Shown piece by piece: positions 1 to 9,881 of a DNA stretch of 64,000 bases. Each line of letters begins with the position of its first letter. Position 1 is the first letter of the stretch. Origin of the DNA: Plasmopara viticola (lineage: Eukaryota; Oomycota; Peronosporomycetes; Peronosporales; Peronosporaceae); contig MBPM02000036.1 in assembly GCA_001695595.3 (NCBI GenBank), positions 434,001-498,000 of the forward strand, written 5' to 3'. A model generated the notes under the pieces. It saw only the letters and a list, made by a program, of their open reading frames with translations. It made no database searches and was not told the origin of the DNA. A program made the translations under genes and the position numbers.

Positions 1-460
1 TTGTGAGGCCCTAACAACTGAAGCAGCATTTGTAAAAATGCAGCGGTAGATTGCGGCCCCATTCCTGCTAGTTGACCACAAATGAGGCGTCTTTTTTGTA
101 GTGTGTCTCCGAGCACATGAGTGATTATTTTTGTGTAGCCATCCGTTATAGAATGATTGGCTGTTGTGAGATCCTAGCAAACGGACAAATCACGGCGGTA
201 GATTGAGATCCCTACTCGGCAGTAAGTATCCGGTAGATCATCGGATTTAAAGACACTTCTGGAGAACAGCCTCGCTACTTATTCCTCGATGGCACTGGCT
301 AAAAATTACTTCAAAAGGTACGTGAACTCCATCAAGCTTGTATTGCCGACAACATCTGGAAATCAAAAGCGATATTAAACCAGATGGATGTTCAGCAATC
401 CGCCAGCATCAGCTAGCTGTGTAAAGGAGCGAACGTGTGAGCCGCAGAATTGTATGTATA
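1..460. repeat. Decayed dispersed repeat, left edge
   Basis: No gene is visible. Positions ~100-230 match 52,080-52,210 in the same orientation (shared words include gctgttgtgagatcctagca and gcggtagattg). A weaker half-copy of the same unit lies at 1-60, so the unit is partly tandem. Related units occur near 26,000-26,230, 47,720-47,960 and 52,290-52,430, always at the 5' side of the copia-like copies. It is probably a non-coding or LTR-proximal part of that element, but its identity is not established. Confidence 0.5.
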
Positions 461-770
461 GAGCAACATTTTGTGATCTTTCTTAGGCGATTGAGCAAAT
501 GGACTCATTAGGTACGAGGCCGAAACAGCAGCATTGCTTCTTGATCGTGTCTTTAGATACGCAGGTCTTCACATATTGGCTTGCCTCGCAATGTTGGGCT
601 TGGTACACGACAAATTGTGACTTTATGTTATCTGACAACACGAGTGTATGGAAAATTGGCCGGGAGTTTATGGATCTAAAGACACGATCAAGAAGTAATG
701 CTGCTGTTTCAACCTCGCACCTAATGAGCTCATTTGCTCAATCGGCTAAAAAGATCACAAAATGTCGCTC
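461..770. repeat. Fold-back repeat, ~97 bp arms
   Basis: Left arm 461-558 and right arm 674-770 are imperfect inverted copies separated by about 115 bp. For example, attgagcaaat at 490 and atttgctcaat at 731 are reverse complements, and a shared cagcag/ctgctg core follows. Part of the arm also matches 36,610-36,690, next to a gypsy integrase remnant, so the arms come from retrotransposon sequence. The 102-codon open frame at 499-807 lies across the fold-back and is not a gene. Confidence 0.75.
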
Positions 771-1482
771 TTTACCTAGTACCTCGGCAGTTTTAGAAAA
801 AAATTAACACACTGCCGATTTGAAACCGTAACAAAGTATCGGACCGCATATGTTGTTCTTATCCTTTACTGCGAAGTGTGTACAAATGACGCTTTCTGTT
901 TAGCATATCTCTACGGATGGTTTGCCGCAGATAGTATCAAGCGAGCTTTCAATAGCTGAACAGCCTTTGCTAAAATGCAACGACCAATAGCCGATCGCTG
1001 CACGACATCTTTGCGTCCGAAATGCTTATGACTGTATATTTAAGCATCATATGCCGCCATAAATTATATTGTACTTATAGCGTACTCTCTCGAAAGAGCG
1101 ACTCGGATTAGATCTACCGGATCTAATCTGTAATTTAGCACATCTTCGGTTTACTAACATCGACTTCTCTGAAATCACCGTCAAGAATACGTCACTACCT
1201 ACCGCTGCAATTTTTTTAGAGGTTTTTGATCGGCAACCGTTGTAAATGCCGGACGAACGTTTTTTGCCGATAGAACGTTTTATTCTACTAATGTGGACGA
1301 ACTCGTAATTTGACCAGTACAGAAGCGCATCAGCAAGAACACATAGAATATCATGCTTTCATTTAATTCGTGAGGAATAAAATCTTGGTAGAATAAAAGC
1401 GATTTACCCATTCTTGGGACAAATAGAGCATATGGAATTGATCTTCGGAGGATGAGTTTTCACTTTACCGTCAAAAACCATT
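771..1482. other. Intergenic, no gene recognised
   Basis: AT-rich sequence with stops in all frames. I see no gene, RNA or clear repeat boundary. A few words resemble the gypsy internal region near 36,000-36,900 (in inverse orientation), so this is probably old retroelement sequence. Confidence 0.4.
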
Positions 1483-1887
1483 TGTTATCATCTGAAATCC
1501 CATGTTCGTGACGGCTATTCTGGGTACTATATAATCTTAAAGATTGACGCTGCAATATGACTGTAGAGCGATATATCTTAATTAACATTTCTGTCAAAAG
1601 GCTTATCCTAGCTGATAGATTGATGCGTGTATCCTTAATTAAAGGAAATATAGCCCTCGCGAATATCTCTAGCAAGTCTACTAAGAGCCGCACCAGTGCG
1701 CAAAGTGAAAGGGATATAGAATTTTGAGTCAGTTTTCTTCGCAGCGTTAATATAAGGAGCAACTTTCTGTATTGACGAGACAAATCAAATATATCCAGGA
1801 AAAACATGAGATCCCAACTTTATAGTTGCAGCAACATCGTATTGGCAAAACAGGAATTTGAACTTGTTCTACAATACTCATAATACA
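1483..1887 (+). repeat. LTR of gypsy family G1 (eroded)
   Basis: Member of a ~370-460 bp LTR family bounded by TGTAAT-like and ATTACA-like ends and containing the landmark tgacgctgcaatatgactgt. Other copies are at 7,561, 19,111, 20,668, 35,438, 40,102 and 41,107. The ends here are degraded (tgttatca at the start, taataca at the end). The 115-codon minus-strand frame inside it is an incidental LTR reading frame, not a gene. Confidence 0.7.
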
Positions 1888-2590
1888 TAATGAGAGCTAT
1901 TGATGCCTCCCACACCCTAATTTTTTTAGCACTCCTACACCATCTTCTCGGAATTTGATGGATGTAGAGATATCTAGGTGTTCAAAGATGCACAAAAGTC
2001 GATCAGCTGAGAAGTAGTGAAGGCCAAGCTCAATTAGGGCGTAACCTCTTAAACCAATGTCAAGTATTGTATACACAACCTAATGTCGCTCTAAGACACT
2101 CTAGGAGAGAGAGGAAATCCCATACAGATGGCCAGTCTAAAGCGTATATTCTACTGATTATATAAAAAAGAGTATTTTAAAGCCATTGGAAATGCTTTTA
2201 ACCCTGGTGCTTTTTTGTCCATTGTACCTGCTCCTCTAGCAGCGGCGCGGTAACATCTGGGGGCCACGAAAAAAGCTTCCCACTCGTCAGTGATATCAAG
2301 AGCGTCAAGATGGACCGCGGAAGGTCCCACTTCAGACGCCGCTGTATAAGGATTAATTTGGTGAAAAACTGGCGCTGGTGCCGGTCCCTATTGGCATTTT
2401 TGTAAAGTATGACCTGACAGCATCGGTCGCTACTTCCTAAACAAGTCTCAACAATTTTTGAGATGCCCTTTGCGGTGCACTTAGTATTTCTAACTAATCT
2501 AATGGACGACCACGACCATGAAAAAGCGCAAAAGTGTGCACTTCTGGAGCCAGAACTACGTCAAGATTCCCTTTGGACGTAAATAGCTAT
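1888..2590 (-). pseudogene. Decayed coding fragment beside LTR, unknown family
   Basis: Matches 34,750-35,437 in inverse orientation, so LTR plus flank were duplicated together. Read on the minus strand, ~2,220-2,580 retains peptide blocks shared with the 35-kb copy, such as APQRAS, LLRLV, RSYFT and VHLDAL, interrupted by stops and frame changes. No protein family is recognised. The frame runs toward the LTR, so this is either an antisense frame inside the element or a flanking host gene. Confidence 0.45.
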
Positions 2591-2599
2591 CTGGACTGG

Positions 2600-3430
2600 A
2601 GCGATATAACTTGTTCGTGACCGCTCTTATCGGGTCGCAGTAGTGCGCGAGTGATGTCATAGCCTAAGTGTTACAAGTGACGTTAAAAGACTTTGTCTCG
2701 TACGCCAAAGACGAAACAAAACAAGATGCTGTAGGCTATCCTGGGTGAAATATAAAGAAGTTTGGTGCTGGCTCGTCTAGTATACTCTTTTAGAGACAGC
2801 GGCCTCGCGAAGCAGCTATGTTCATGTAATAGAAGCAACTAGGCCTCAATACTCCTGCAATTCTTTTTTAGGTCCATGCCACAGGCCAAGCCAAACGCGG
2901 ATCTCACGTCTGATTACAAAGTAGCCGAGGATGTCGATCTTTTCCGCCACACAGAAATCTTCCGTGATGTCTTTCTCTATATTTCTAGCCCACGCCATCA
3001 CGAACGATTAGCGACTCAATGACAACGACATCAAATGGCGTGCGTAATCGCAACAAGACAAACTAAGTATTGTTAAAATTTCGCTCGAGTGAGCACTATC
3101 TTGCATCCCAGCTGAAGTACGACAAATGGTTTTACCCTAAAAAAAATGTAGTGCTCTTACTGAAATTCTTCAAGACTATAATCAGCTCCAATATACGGTT
3201 TATACAATTCAGTTTGACGCCAACACTGTGAATGCAAGCTTAAACCCACTCAAGGGTTTTGTGTCTGACTGCTATAAATCATTTGAGGATGTACTTTCAG
3301 CGCTAACGGCTGAGACATTCTTACCAGCATCATTATAGAGCGGTACGCTCTGCACTTATCTGCTGATGCCGTCCTCAGCATCCAAGAAGTAAATGTCTTG
3401 AGCCGCTCGTTAAGAGAGAGATGAACGACA
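2600..3430 (+). pseudogene. Decayed gene convergent to effector E1
   Basis: Plus-strand copy of an eroded gene that is also seen on the minus strand at 23,960-25,150 and 46,000-46,860. The most conserved block, at about 3,210-3,330, reads DANTVNAS followed by FVSDC and EDVLSAL. All three copies carry stops and shifts. Its place downstream of an effector on the opposite strand is kept in each module. No family is recognised. Confidence 0.45.
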
Positions 3431-3579
3431 GCAAAATTGGATACCGACTTGACGATTTAGCCAAGAAAAAATGGCCACAATTATGAAAATGGAGCTTCTG
3501 CTCCTGAAGGTTTTACCGTAAACTGCCTTGTTCGCACATTCACCATGAGAATTGCATCATGTTGTGGATGCGATATAAA

Positions 3580-4670
3580 TTAAGCTGTCTTGGGTGCCGA
3601 TGGCGCCGTGTTTCGCGGGTAGAATTTCTCCGTACTATACTTAAGGCATATCATTTTTTTCAGGGAGTTGATGCGCAGCCACCACTTTGAATTAACTGAT
3701 TACCGCCCCTCCGAATATGCACTTTAATAAATTGGCTCTCATGGCTTTTAAACGGTTAATTCTCGATGGGATATCGAAAGTGGTGGCTGCGTATCAGATC
3801 CCTATCTTTATAACGACTTTTCAAAGTACTTTCCAGGACTGCACTGGCAAGGGCTACTAGCTTGCTGTGGCGCAAATCCGCACCGTTTGACCATTTAGAA
3901 TCCATGAAAGCCGATCAATTTTAAGCGCATATTTGGAGGGGTTGTCGCCAATTAACCGAAAGTGATGGCTGCGTATCAAAACCCCTTTCATTGATAGTAT
4001 GATAAAGATGCCGCTCCATCTATTAATTCTCGAGACCCTTAAGCTTTTTGTAGTGAATACGAGCGATAACACCATCAGTATTTGGAGCATTAAAAGAACG
4101 TTTTTAATCCATAACAAGTTTCAAAACGCAACTACCAAGTGCATTCTGACTCTCCATGTAAGCATGTACAGCCTTAGTCGCTAGCAGATTGAGCAAAAAG
4201 CTTATCATTGCCGAGCCAACTGAACAGAATGACCAGTGACATCTAAACCAAGACCCGCATACTTGGGGGAGAAAGTGCGTTCCGCACTGTATGACTGTGA
4301 CATTTGATACAGCCTGTTCCAGAAACTGCGATTCGCTTCAACGCTCTGGTATTAGAATCAGCAGCTTTATCTATTACTGTCATGAAATTGATTTAAAATT
4401 AAGTAAGCCAATGCATTGCTGGTGCAAGCGCAACACCAACCGTACGTATTGTTCAAATTCACCGAGATTATTACTTGCTTGGATCGCATCATCACGGCAC
4501 AAATTTTTAGTTGCAGCAACAGTGATAAGTACTAATTCGTCGCGGCCAAAAGTGCTTTTGTTGTCTTGTAAAGAGTCGAAAATATTTGACTTCATCAGAT
4601 ACGCGCCGCTTCGCTGTACCGAAGAACTGGATATATTTATGTTTATTGTTGAATCAATGCTTGTATAAAT
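3580..4670 (+). pseudogene. Decayed region with a WD40-like peptide
   Basis: Inverse copy of 44,700-45,770. At 4,029-4,110 the plus strand reads FVVNTSDNTISIWSI, which resembles one WD40 blade ending in a W-S-I/W-D-type strand. The copy near 45,300-45,400 (minus) keeps the same reading. Several short repeats with the word gtggtggctgcgtatca flank it. Only one blade is seen, so the family call is weak. Frames at 4,291-4,668 (plus) and 4,380-4,595 (minus) overlap and neither can be shown to be genic. Confidence 0.3.
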
Positions 4671-5215
4671 GCGTTACTTCTGATAAAAGCAAAAAATAAA
4701 GATATCACAAACTTAACAAACGTGATTAGTAATTCTTTATTTAAAATGTATAAGCACGCTACACGCGTAAAGTAAAACGCAGGTGGTACAGGTAGTCATA
4801 TTGGCGTATACCTTGCTTCATTCGGGTTGCTTTCTCGATGAACCATGCAGCTCTTTGTTGTAGGATAGCCAAAGAAAGTAAAAAAGTTATCATCACTTTG
4901 TGATCTAACTCGAAGGAACGTAATGCACAATCAATGAGAATCTGTAGAGCCTACTTTATGATGTTTTATGCAACCGTAACGGCAATACGGCAGAAACCAT
5001 TCCACCAACCTTGTGTTTCTCCAATTGGCTACTATACTTCTCTTTTTGTAGAAATCTCAACTTTAGATGACCTTCATTAGCTGTTGATTTGTCGTGTCGA
5101 CGACCTCATCTTCTAATTAAAGTAAATGGGTCACAAACAGAAGAGAGATACAGACGAAAAGACTTGATATGAAACTGTGATTGATAATCGACACTGAAGC
5201 CTTAAAAATCTTTTA
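4671..5215. other. 3' flank of effector pseudogene E1
   Basis: AT-rich, no gene. It matches, inverted, the sequence after E6 (44,200-44,700); both contain ggtggtacag/ctgtaccacc and a T-rich block like the one after E5. It marks the extent of the duplicated module. Confidence 0.5.
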
Positions 5216-5279
5216 GCTACTTAACTTTGAGACCGGCAACCGATACATGTATACGAGACGGCCCACCTCTATGATCATA

Positions 5280-6951
5280 GTAATCAACGGGATCTATTCT
5301 GCTCTCTGGCCGTGTATTGCAGCAATTCGAAATCTGAACCAATACGAGAGTCTTCATTTCTCTTTTTACTATCATCAGCCACGAAAGGCGCCAACTTTCT
5401 GTATTCGGCATCTTTTTCTGCAATAAAAGTATTACATCGATATTAGTCTCATCAACAACTTTATTTTCTACACGCTGATTATACGCCACGGAAGCTGGAA
5501 ATCGATTCTTGATAACCAACATTTCAGCATTGCGAGCAATAAGGTCATCGAAAATGATCTCGGGATGCCCGTGAAGTCGAAACTTGGATGAGGAATCGAA
5601 AAGATACTGCACCATATTGTGTGCATATTCTTTACGATTGGGAGCTCACGTGGCCGCAAAAAGTTAATGCTGTCAGCTTTTCGTCCAAGCTTCTGCAATA
5701 TACTGATCACTTTAACAAATGGATTCTTTACATCTAGCAAATCAAATGCTGAATCGCCATAAATGGCTTAGCTTCCACATATTAAGCAATACACTCAAAT
5801 TTTCCACGAAAGCAATAGAAGTAGCCGATGAAATTTTCTCGTCGGAAAGGTACCAGAAATTAAACAAGAGTTGAGGGAACCGCTGCCATATACCTCGCAC
5901 GTACGCTGCAAGGTTTACATCTGATATTCCACACACGTTCTCAACTTCATTGGACTCAAACATGACATCCGCACGTGGCGTTGACACCAATGGCAGTTGA
6001 TGTTCAAAAAAGAGGACAATGTCAAAGTTCAAAGCGCCTAAATTCAAGCACTTTTCAACGAAATTATGCAATGCAGTAAGCAGAGTCACGTCGTCGGTAC
6101 CAATTAGAGCAACGTCTGAAAATGCTTTCTGATGATTTCTTTTTTCGGACCCATTCATCAAGCACAAGATCCTTGGTGATTGAGTTCGCAAGCATAGACG
6201 CCAGCATACCCGCAGCAAACGTATTCATACCCGGGACTTTTCGATAAAAGTCAAACAGTGACACCATTGGTACATATGGATGGAGCAGTGCTCTATCGTA
6301 AAGCAAAACCGCCAGTTTTAAACCAATTTATAGCCGTACGTGTTTGGCCAAAATTCCAAAAGCTCCTTTCTATTTGCTGCGTAGTTCGAACCCGTGCTGT
6401 TCTTAACTTGTACTTTGTTACATAGTGAAACCAGAAAACACGCTTGGTGTCGTACTTCATCGTGACTAAGTCCGTGCTTTCATGTTTGATGGTATCAAGC
6501 TTTGAATACAAAAAAAACAGTCTCTGGGTCGATACCTTTCTGTAACCAACCGTCAGCTTCCTTTTCCATTAATTGCCAATAAATCATTTCTCTCACCATC
6601 TGAGAGATATCATCCTTAAACTTTGCCTTCCTTACCTTGCTTGATCATGTCCCAGTTGTCCTGGCTTTTTCAATATTCGGATAAAGCATGCGCACAGACC
6701 ATCGACTAAAGAATCCACCACGTCAGGTTTTATCGCCTCATCGTTCTGCCACTAAAAAAGGATTTGGCATTGCCATGCGCCTCATCGATGGTTTCTGCTG
6801 TTGTTGGGATCGTGTCGTTCGTAGCTGCAGCTCCCGAAGCGTCTTTTGGGTCCGCCATCTTATTGCGTCGTGCGAGCGAGGCAATACCAAAACAAGCGCC
6901 AACATTTACAAGAATAAGGATAGCAATACGTACGAAGGTGAGTACGCGCAT
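5280..6951 (-). pseudogene. E1: broken LWY-type secreted effector
   Basis: Paralogue of E5 and E6. It starts with an ATG at 6,951 and a good signal peptide (basic start, hydrophobic stretch, VGACFG cleavage region). The reading frame is lost about 60 codons later and continues in at least five overlapping fragments down to ~5,280. Fragments keep family landmarks: a W-F-H-Y-V-T-K-Y segment near 6,420, FPQLLFNFW near 5,870 and MVQYLFDSSS near 5,600. Intact relatives are about 546-569 residues. The broken state argues against function. Its upstream region contains a gypsy LTR at 7,561, as in E5 and E6. Confidence 0.85.
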
Positions 6952-6969
6952 GGTTGGTCTTAAGACGTT

Positions 6970-6988
6970 GCAATACGAAGTGAGGGAG
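6970..6988 (-). promoter_or_regulatory. Putative initiator upstream of E1
   Basis: Minus strand reads ctcacttcgtattgcaac about 20-35 bp before the ATG at 6,951. The motif is conserved at E5 and E2 and, less exactly, E6, within otherwise drifting sequence. It resembles the pyrimidine-rich oomycete initiator/flanking element (TCANTYY type). Function is inferred only. Confidence 0.4.
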
Positions 6989-7109
6989 TCGAGATGCTTG
7001 GATCCGGCAGCAAGTACAAAATTTGCGACCGGATAGCGAGAAGGACGAGGCTGCACGTACAGCGCCTTGCCACACAGATAGGTGGTACACATTGTTTTTA
7101 TCAATCATC

Positions 7110-7560
7110 TAGTGCTCACTTAGTGTACGTATCTATCTTGTCTATAATCTTGTAGTATTTAGCTGCTTAAGTATTACATATTTAATTTGAGTAGAACACG
7201 CAGGAGGAAGCGGAAATCATCACACCGTATCTATAGGTGTTCTGTAATGGAAACTGCATTTATCAAGGTAAGCAATGGTAATCAATAGTAGACTAGTCAG
7301 TTTAAACTTTTCCTCGTACGCAGCCTACGTAGAAGTATGTGTACGCCAGTACCGTACTGCTTATTGGCTACCAGTGTCGCCTTATTAACTACGCGCATTC
7401 ACTCTGATACATTTGCCATTTTAGTAGCACCATTTTGTAGAAAGAGCGCACAAAATCACCCGACAATCTGCTTTAACGACTAGCTTCGTAGGTGAAGAAT
7501 GCCTTAACGCTGACTTGTATTTTAATTAAAACTTTGTCGCTGCCTCTCGACAAGCACGAA
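7110..7560. other. E1 upstream region conserved with E2, E5 and E6
   Basis: No gene. It aligns with 11,780-12,182 (upstream of E2), 21,034-21,590 (E5) and 41,513-42,350 (E6), all inverted or direct according to gene orientation. Shared words include the stretch near ctgacttgt / acaagtcag and gacaag. It probably carries the ancestral upstream sequence of this effector family. Confidence 0.5.
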
Positions 7561-7947
7561 TGTAATATGTGTATTAGAGAACAAGGCAACATGATTTGAA
7601 TTTGTCTCGTTAACACAGACAAGTGCTCCTTATGTACTTCATCTATTCTTGTCGACGCTGCGGGAAAAGTTGACTAGGGGGGTTATATCCCTTTCACTTT
7701 GCGTGCTGATGCGGCCCTAAGAAGACTTACTCAAAATAAACGAGAAACTCCTATTTTCTTTAATTAATGATACACACACCAATCTATCAGCCAGGGTTAG
7801 CCTTTTGAGTTAGATGTTAAATTAGATAGATCGCTCTATAGTCATTCTGCAGCGTAAAAAAAGCTATATAGCTTTCTCTTTTCATTTGCCATTAGTACCC
7901 AGGTTTGCTCAAGAGTGACTATAAAGATGTGGGTTTATATGATTACA
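7561..7947 (-). repeat. LTR of gypsy family G1, upstream of E1
   Basis: Starts with tgtaatatg and ends with tatgattaca on the plus strand, i.e. an LTR read on the minus strand with TGTAAT/ATTACA-type ends. Internal landmarks of the family are present. It lies downstream (in element sense) of the integrase fragment at 8,053-8,450 and so is the 3' LTR. Its position relative to E1 equals that of the LTRs at 20,668 (E5) and 41,107 (E6). Confidence 0.8.
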
Positions 7948-7970
7948 ATGATTGGCTATCGCAGCCAAAT

Positions 7971-8046
7971 ACAAAAAGTCATCTTATTCTTTCTGTGCTA
8001 CCTAGGACCTGCTAGGAAGCACAGAATGATTTAGATGACTTTTTGT
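7971..8046. repeat. Imperfect hairpin at integrase/LTR junction
   Basis: Arms 7,971-8,005 and 8,012-8,046 (35 bp each) are inverted copies around a 6 bp centre; both contain the word acaaaaagtcatct or its complement. The equivalent junctions at ~20,565-20,605 and ~41,005-41,045 have only one arm, so this copy gained an inverted duplication. Confidence 0.8.
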
Positions 8047-8052
8047 ATAATC

Positions 8053-8450
8053 TCAAAAAAAGTAGGTACTTTTCGTTTGCTCATCCGTTTGTTGCCTAGA
8101 GGCCGAAATCAACTTCTGTTGCGTTCCCACAGCAGACACGATTGCTCGCCATATCTTGGATGTGAAGTTGGTGTCTCGGTCGGACATAATAATCTTCGGT
8201 ATGCCATGGTCCTTCCAATATTTCTTCATGAAAACCTTTGTGATTCCTGCAGTATCGTCCATCGTCTTCGTAGCGATGAACACGGCCTTTTTTATTATTC
8301 AATCGACAATTATCATGACGGCATTATAACCCAATTCGGTTCTCGGTATAGACACAAAAGATTGCAATGTCGTCCCATCCAGAGATAGAAGTAATTCTGG
8401 CGGTTTGGAGTGTCTAGCCTTGTTGCGCTAGCGCAATTCGCATGTGTTGA
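8053..8450 (-). pseudogene. Gypsy G1 integrase core fragment
   Basis: Minus strand encodes part of a Ty3/gypsy integrase catalytic core: FIATK, then SDRDTNFTSKIW carrying the second catalytic Asp, then QTDEQTK. In active integrases the last block is usually QTDGQTER, so the catalytic Glu position is Lys here. Upstream pieces in another frame match the 20-kb and 40-kb copies (YNAVM-like block near 8,320). No gag, protease or reverse transcriptase is attached. Dead remnant. Confidence 0.8.
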
Positions 8451-8678
8451 CATAGCGCTAAATGTACTCCGTCATTTTTGACGAGTAGTATTTTTGATAT
8501 GTGGCCAGCATTATTGCGGCGAGATAGACTTTCACAGTCCGAGGCAGTGACCCAAACAGTAGAAAATCAACTAAGTAGCTGGATTTTAAGAATAAAGAGG
8601 CTTCAGATGAGTATTTTGAGCATTTGACGGATGATATATACTAATTTTTGAGCCAAGATGTTTTGGACGGGCCCCCAC

Positions 8679-8996
8679 TGTATTGTATTGTATTACGTTA
8701 TCGCGTTGCCAAGTTATGCACGTGCTAGGCTCAGCCTGGCTAGTCCACGGCATAGAGTGGTGTCCGCATACGTCGAGTCTCGTTCGGCGGGCAGTGCATC
8801 CAGCACCGAGGTCGTGAGGGTCTTCCATTTTTTTTTAGCTCTGTCTTGGTAAGAGCCCAGGTGGCCTGGTGCTGGAGACCGTCGCGTCGAGGGTGAGACT
8901 CGTTAGAGACCTGCAGATGCCCGAGAGCACCTGCCCGAAGCGCGCGAGCATTTAGCCCCCGCGCTTGTAAAGAGGGCGTCACCCCAACCTTTTCCG
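8679..8996 (-). mobile_element. ~320 bp retroposon R320, copy 3
   Basis: Minus-strand copy of the element at 12,346 and 19,132. It starts cggaaaaggttggggtgac and ends in a (TACAA)n tail. Unlike the other two copies I find no clear target-site duplication, so the ends may be eroded or the copy moved by duplication. The GC-rich body contrasts with the AT-rich surroundings. Open frames on both strands inside it (8,586-9,063) are by-products of this composition. Confidence 0.8.
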
Positions 8997-8999
8997 AGC

Positions 9000-9881
9000 T
9001 TCTGTGAAACCTAATCAGCACTTCATAAATTAATGTTTCAGAATTTACGGTTCTTTTGTTCATAAATCGGTTTTTACTGTCTACCGCCGCAAGAACTCTG
9101 CGACCGCGATGACAGAGGCAACACTGTGCTTATCACACTTTCTTTCTATTCACAGTAAAGGAAATAGGTCACGAGCGCATTGACATATGTCGTTGCCTGC
9201 TCTACCTCAATGGCCTACAGCCTTTCATGTTGGAGCGTGATGACGACATTGAGTATCAAAAGATAGCTCTTAAACCATAACTAGTTTCGCAAACCGCAAC
9301 TACCAAGAGATGTCACCCGTATTCTGTCTTTTTTTCGTGTAAGCGTGCATGACCTCGGCCGTATCCATATTGGGCACGAACCATTGCCGAGCTCATTAGG
9401 GAAGCAGTAGCGATAAAGTCACCTGCGATCTCTAAGCCAAGACCTGTCATTTATAGCACGGTAAGACTGACATTTTTAACAGCCTTTTTGAGTACTTGGT
9501 GATTTGAATTTTAGTAGTATTGATAACGCGTGGACTGCGTCAATTGCAGCAATAAAAATAAATAGTATTAATTCATCGGCTGAAAGTAGTTTTTCAGAGT
9601 CGAGATAGTCGACAGCAGCGCAAGGATCAGGTACGCGGCGCTCAACTGAACCGTAAAAAAGACATGGTAATTTTAGTGTTGAGCTAATGTTTGTATTAAT
9701 CCGCTGCATGTGTACTTACTTACCTGGTTGCTTATGCAAAGCAGCTGAGCACAAAACTTAACAACCATTCTTGAACAAAAATACAAAGCGTAATGTATTT
9801 TTCTTTAAGACTGGCATTGTGAATTACAAACAGGAGGGCGACACATGCATACAAGACAGTCCACCTCGATAATCCAAGTCT
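9000..9881. other. 3' flank of E2, homologous to 14,755-15,345
   Basis: Contains no confirmed gene. The segment 9,330-9,870 repeats at 14,755-15,340 (3' of E4), sharing for example gcatgacctcgg and atctctaagccaaga, and more weakly near 4,180-4,330 and 45,160-45,230. A minus-strand frame at 9,476-9,709 (77 codons) resembles broken frames at 15,000-15,090, hinting at an eroded gene. No family can be named. Confidence 0.4.

Noticed and set aside
1460..1807. 115-codon minus frame, and similar frames at 19,648, 20,889 and 41,143
   Set aside because: All lie inside gypsy LTR copies; their partial likeness follows from LTR homology.
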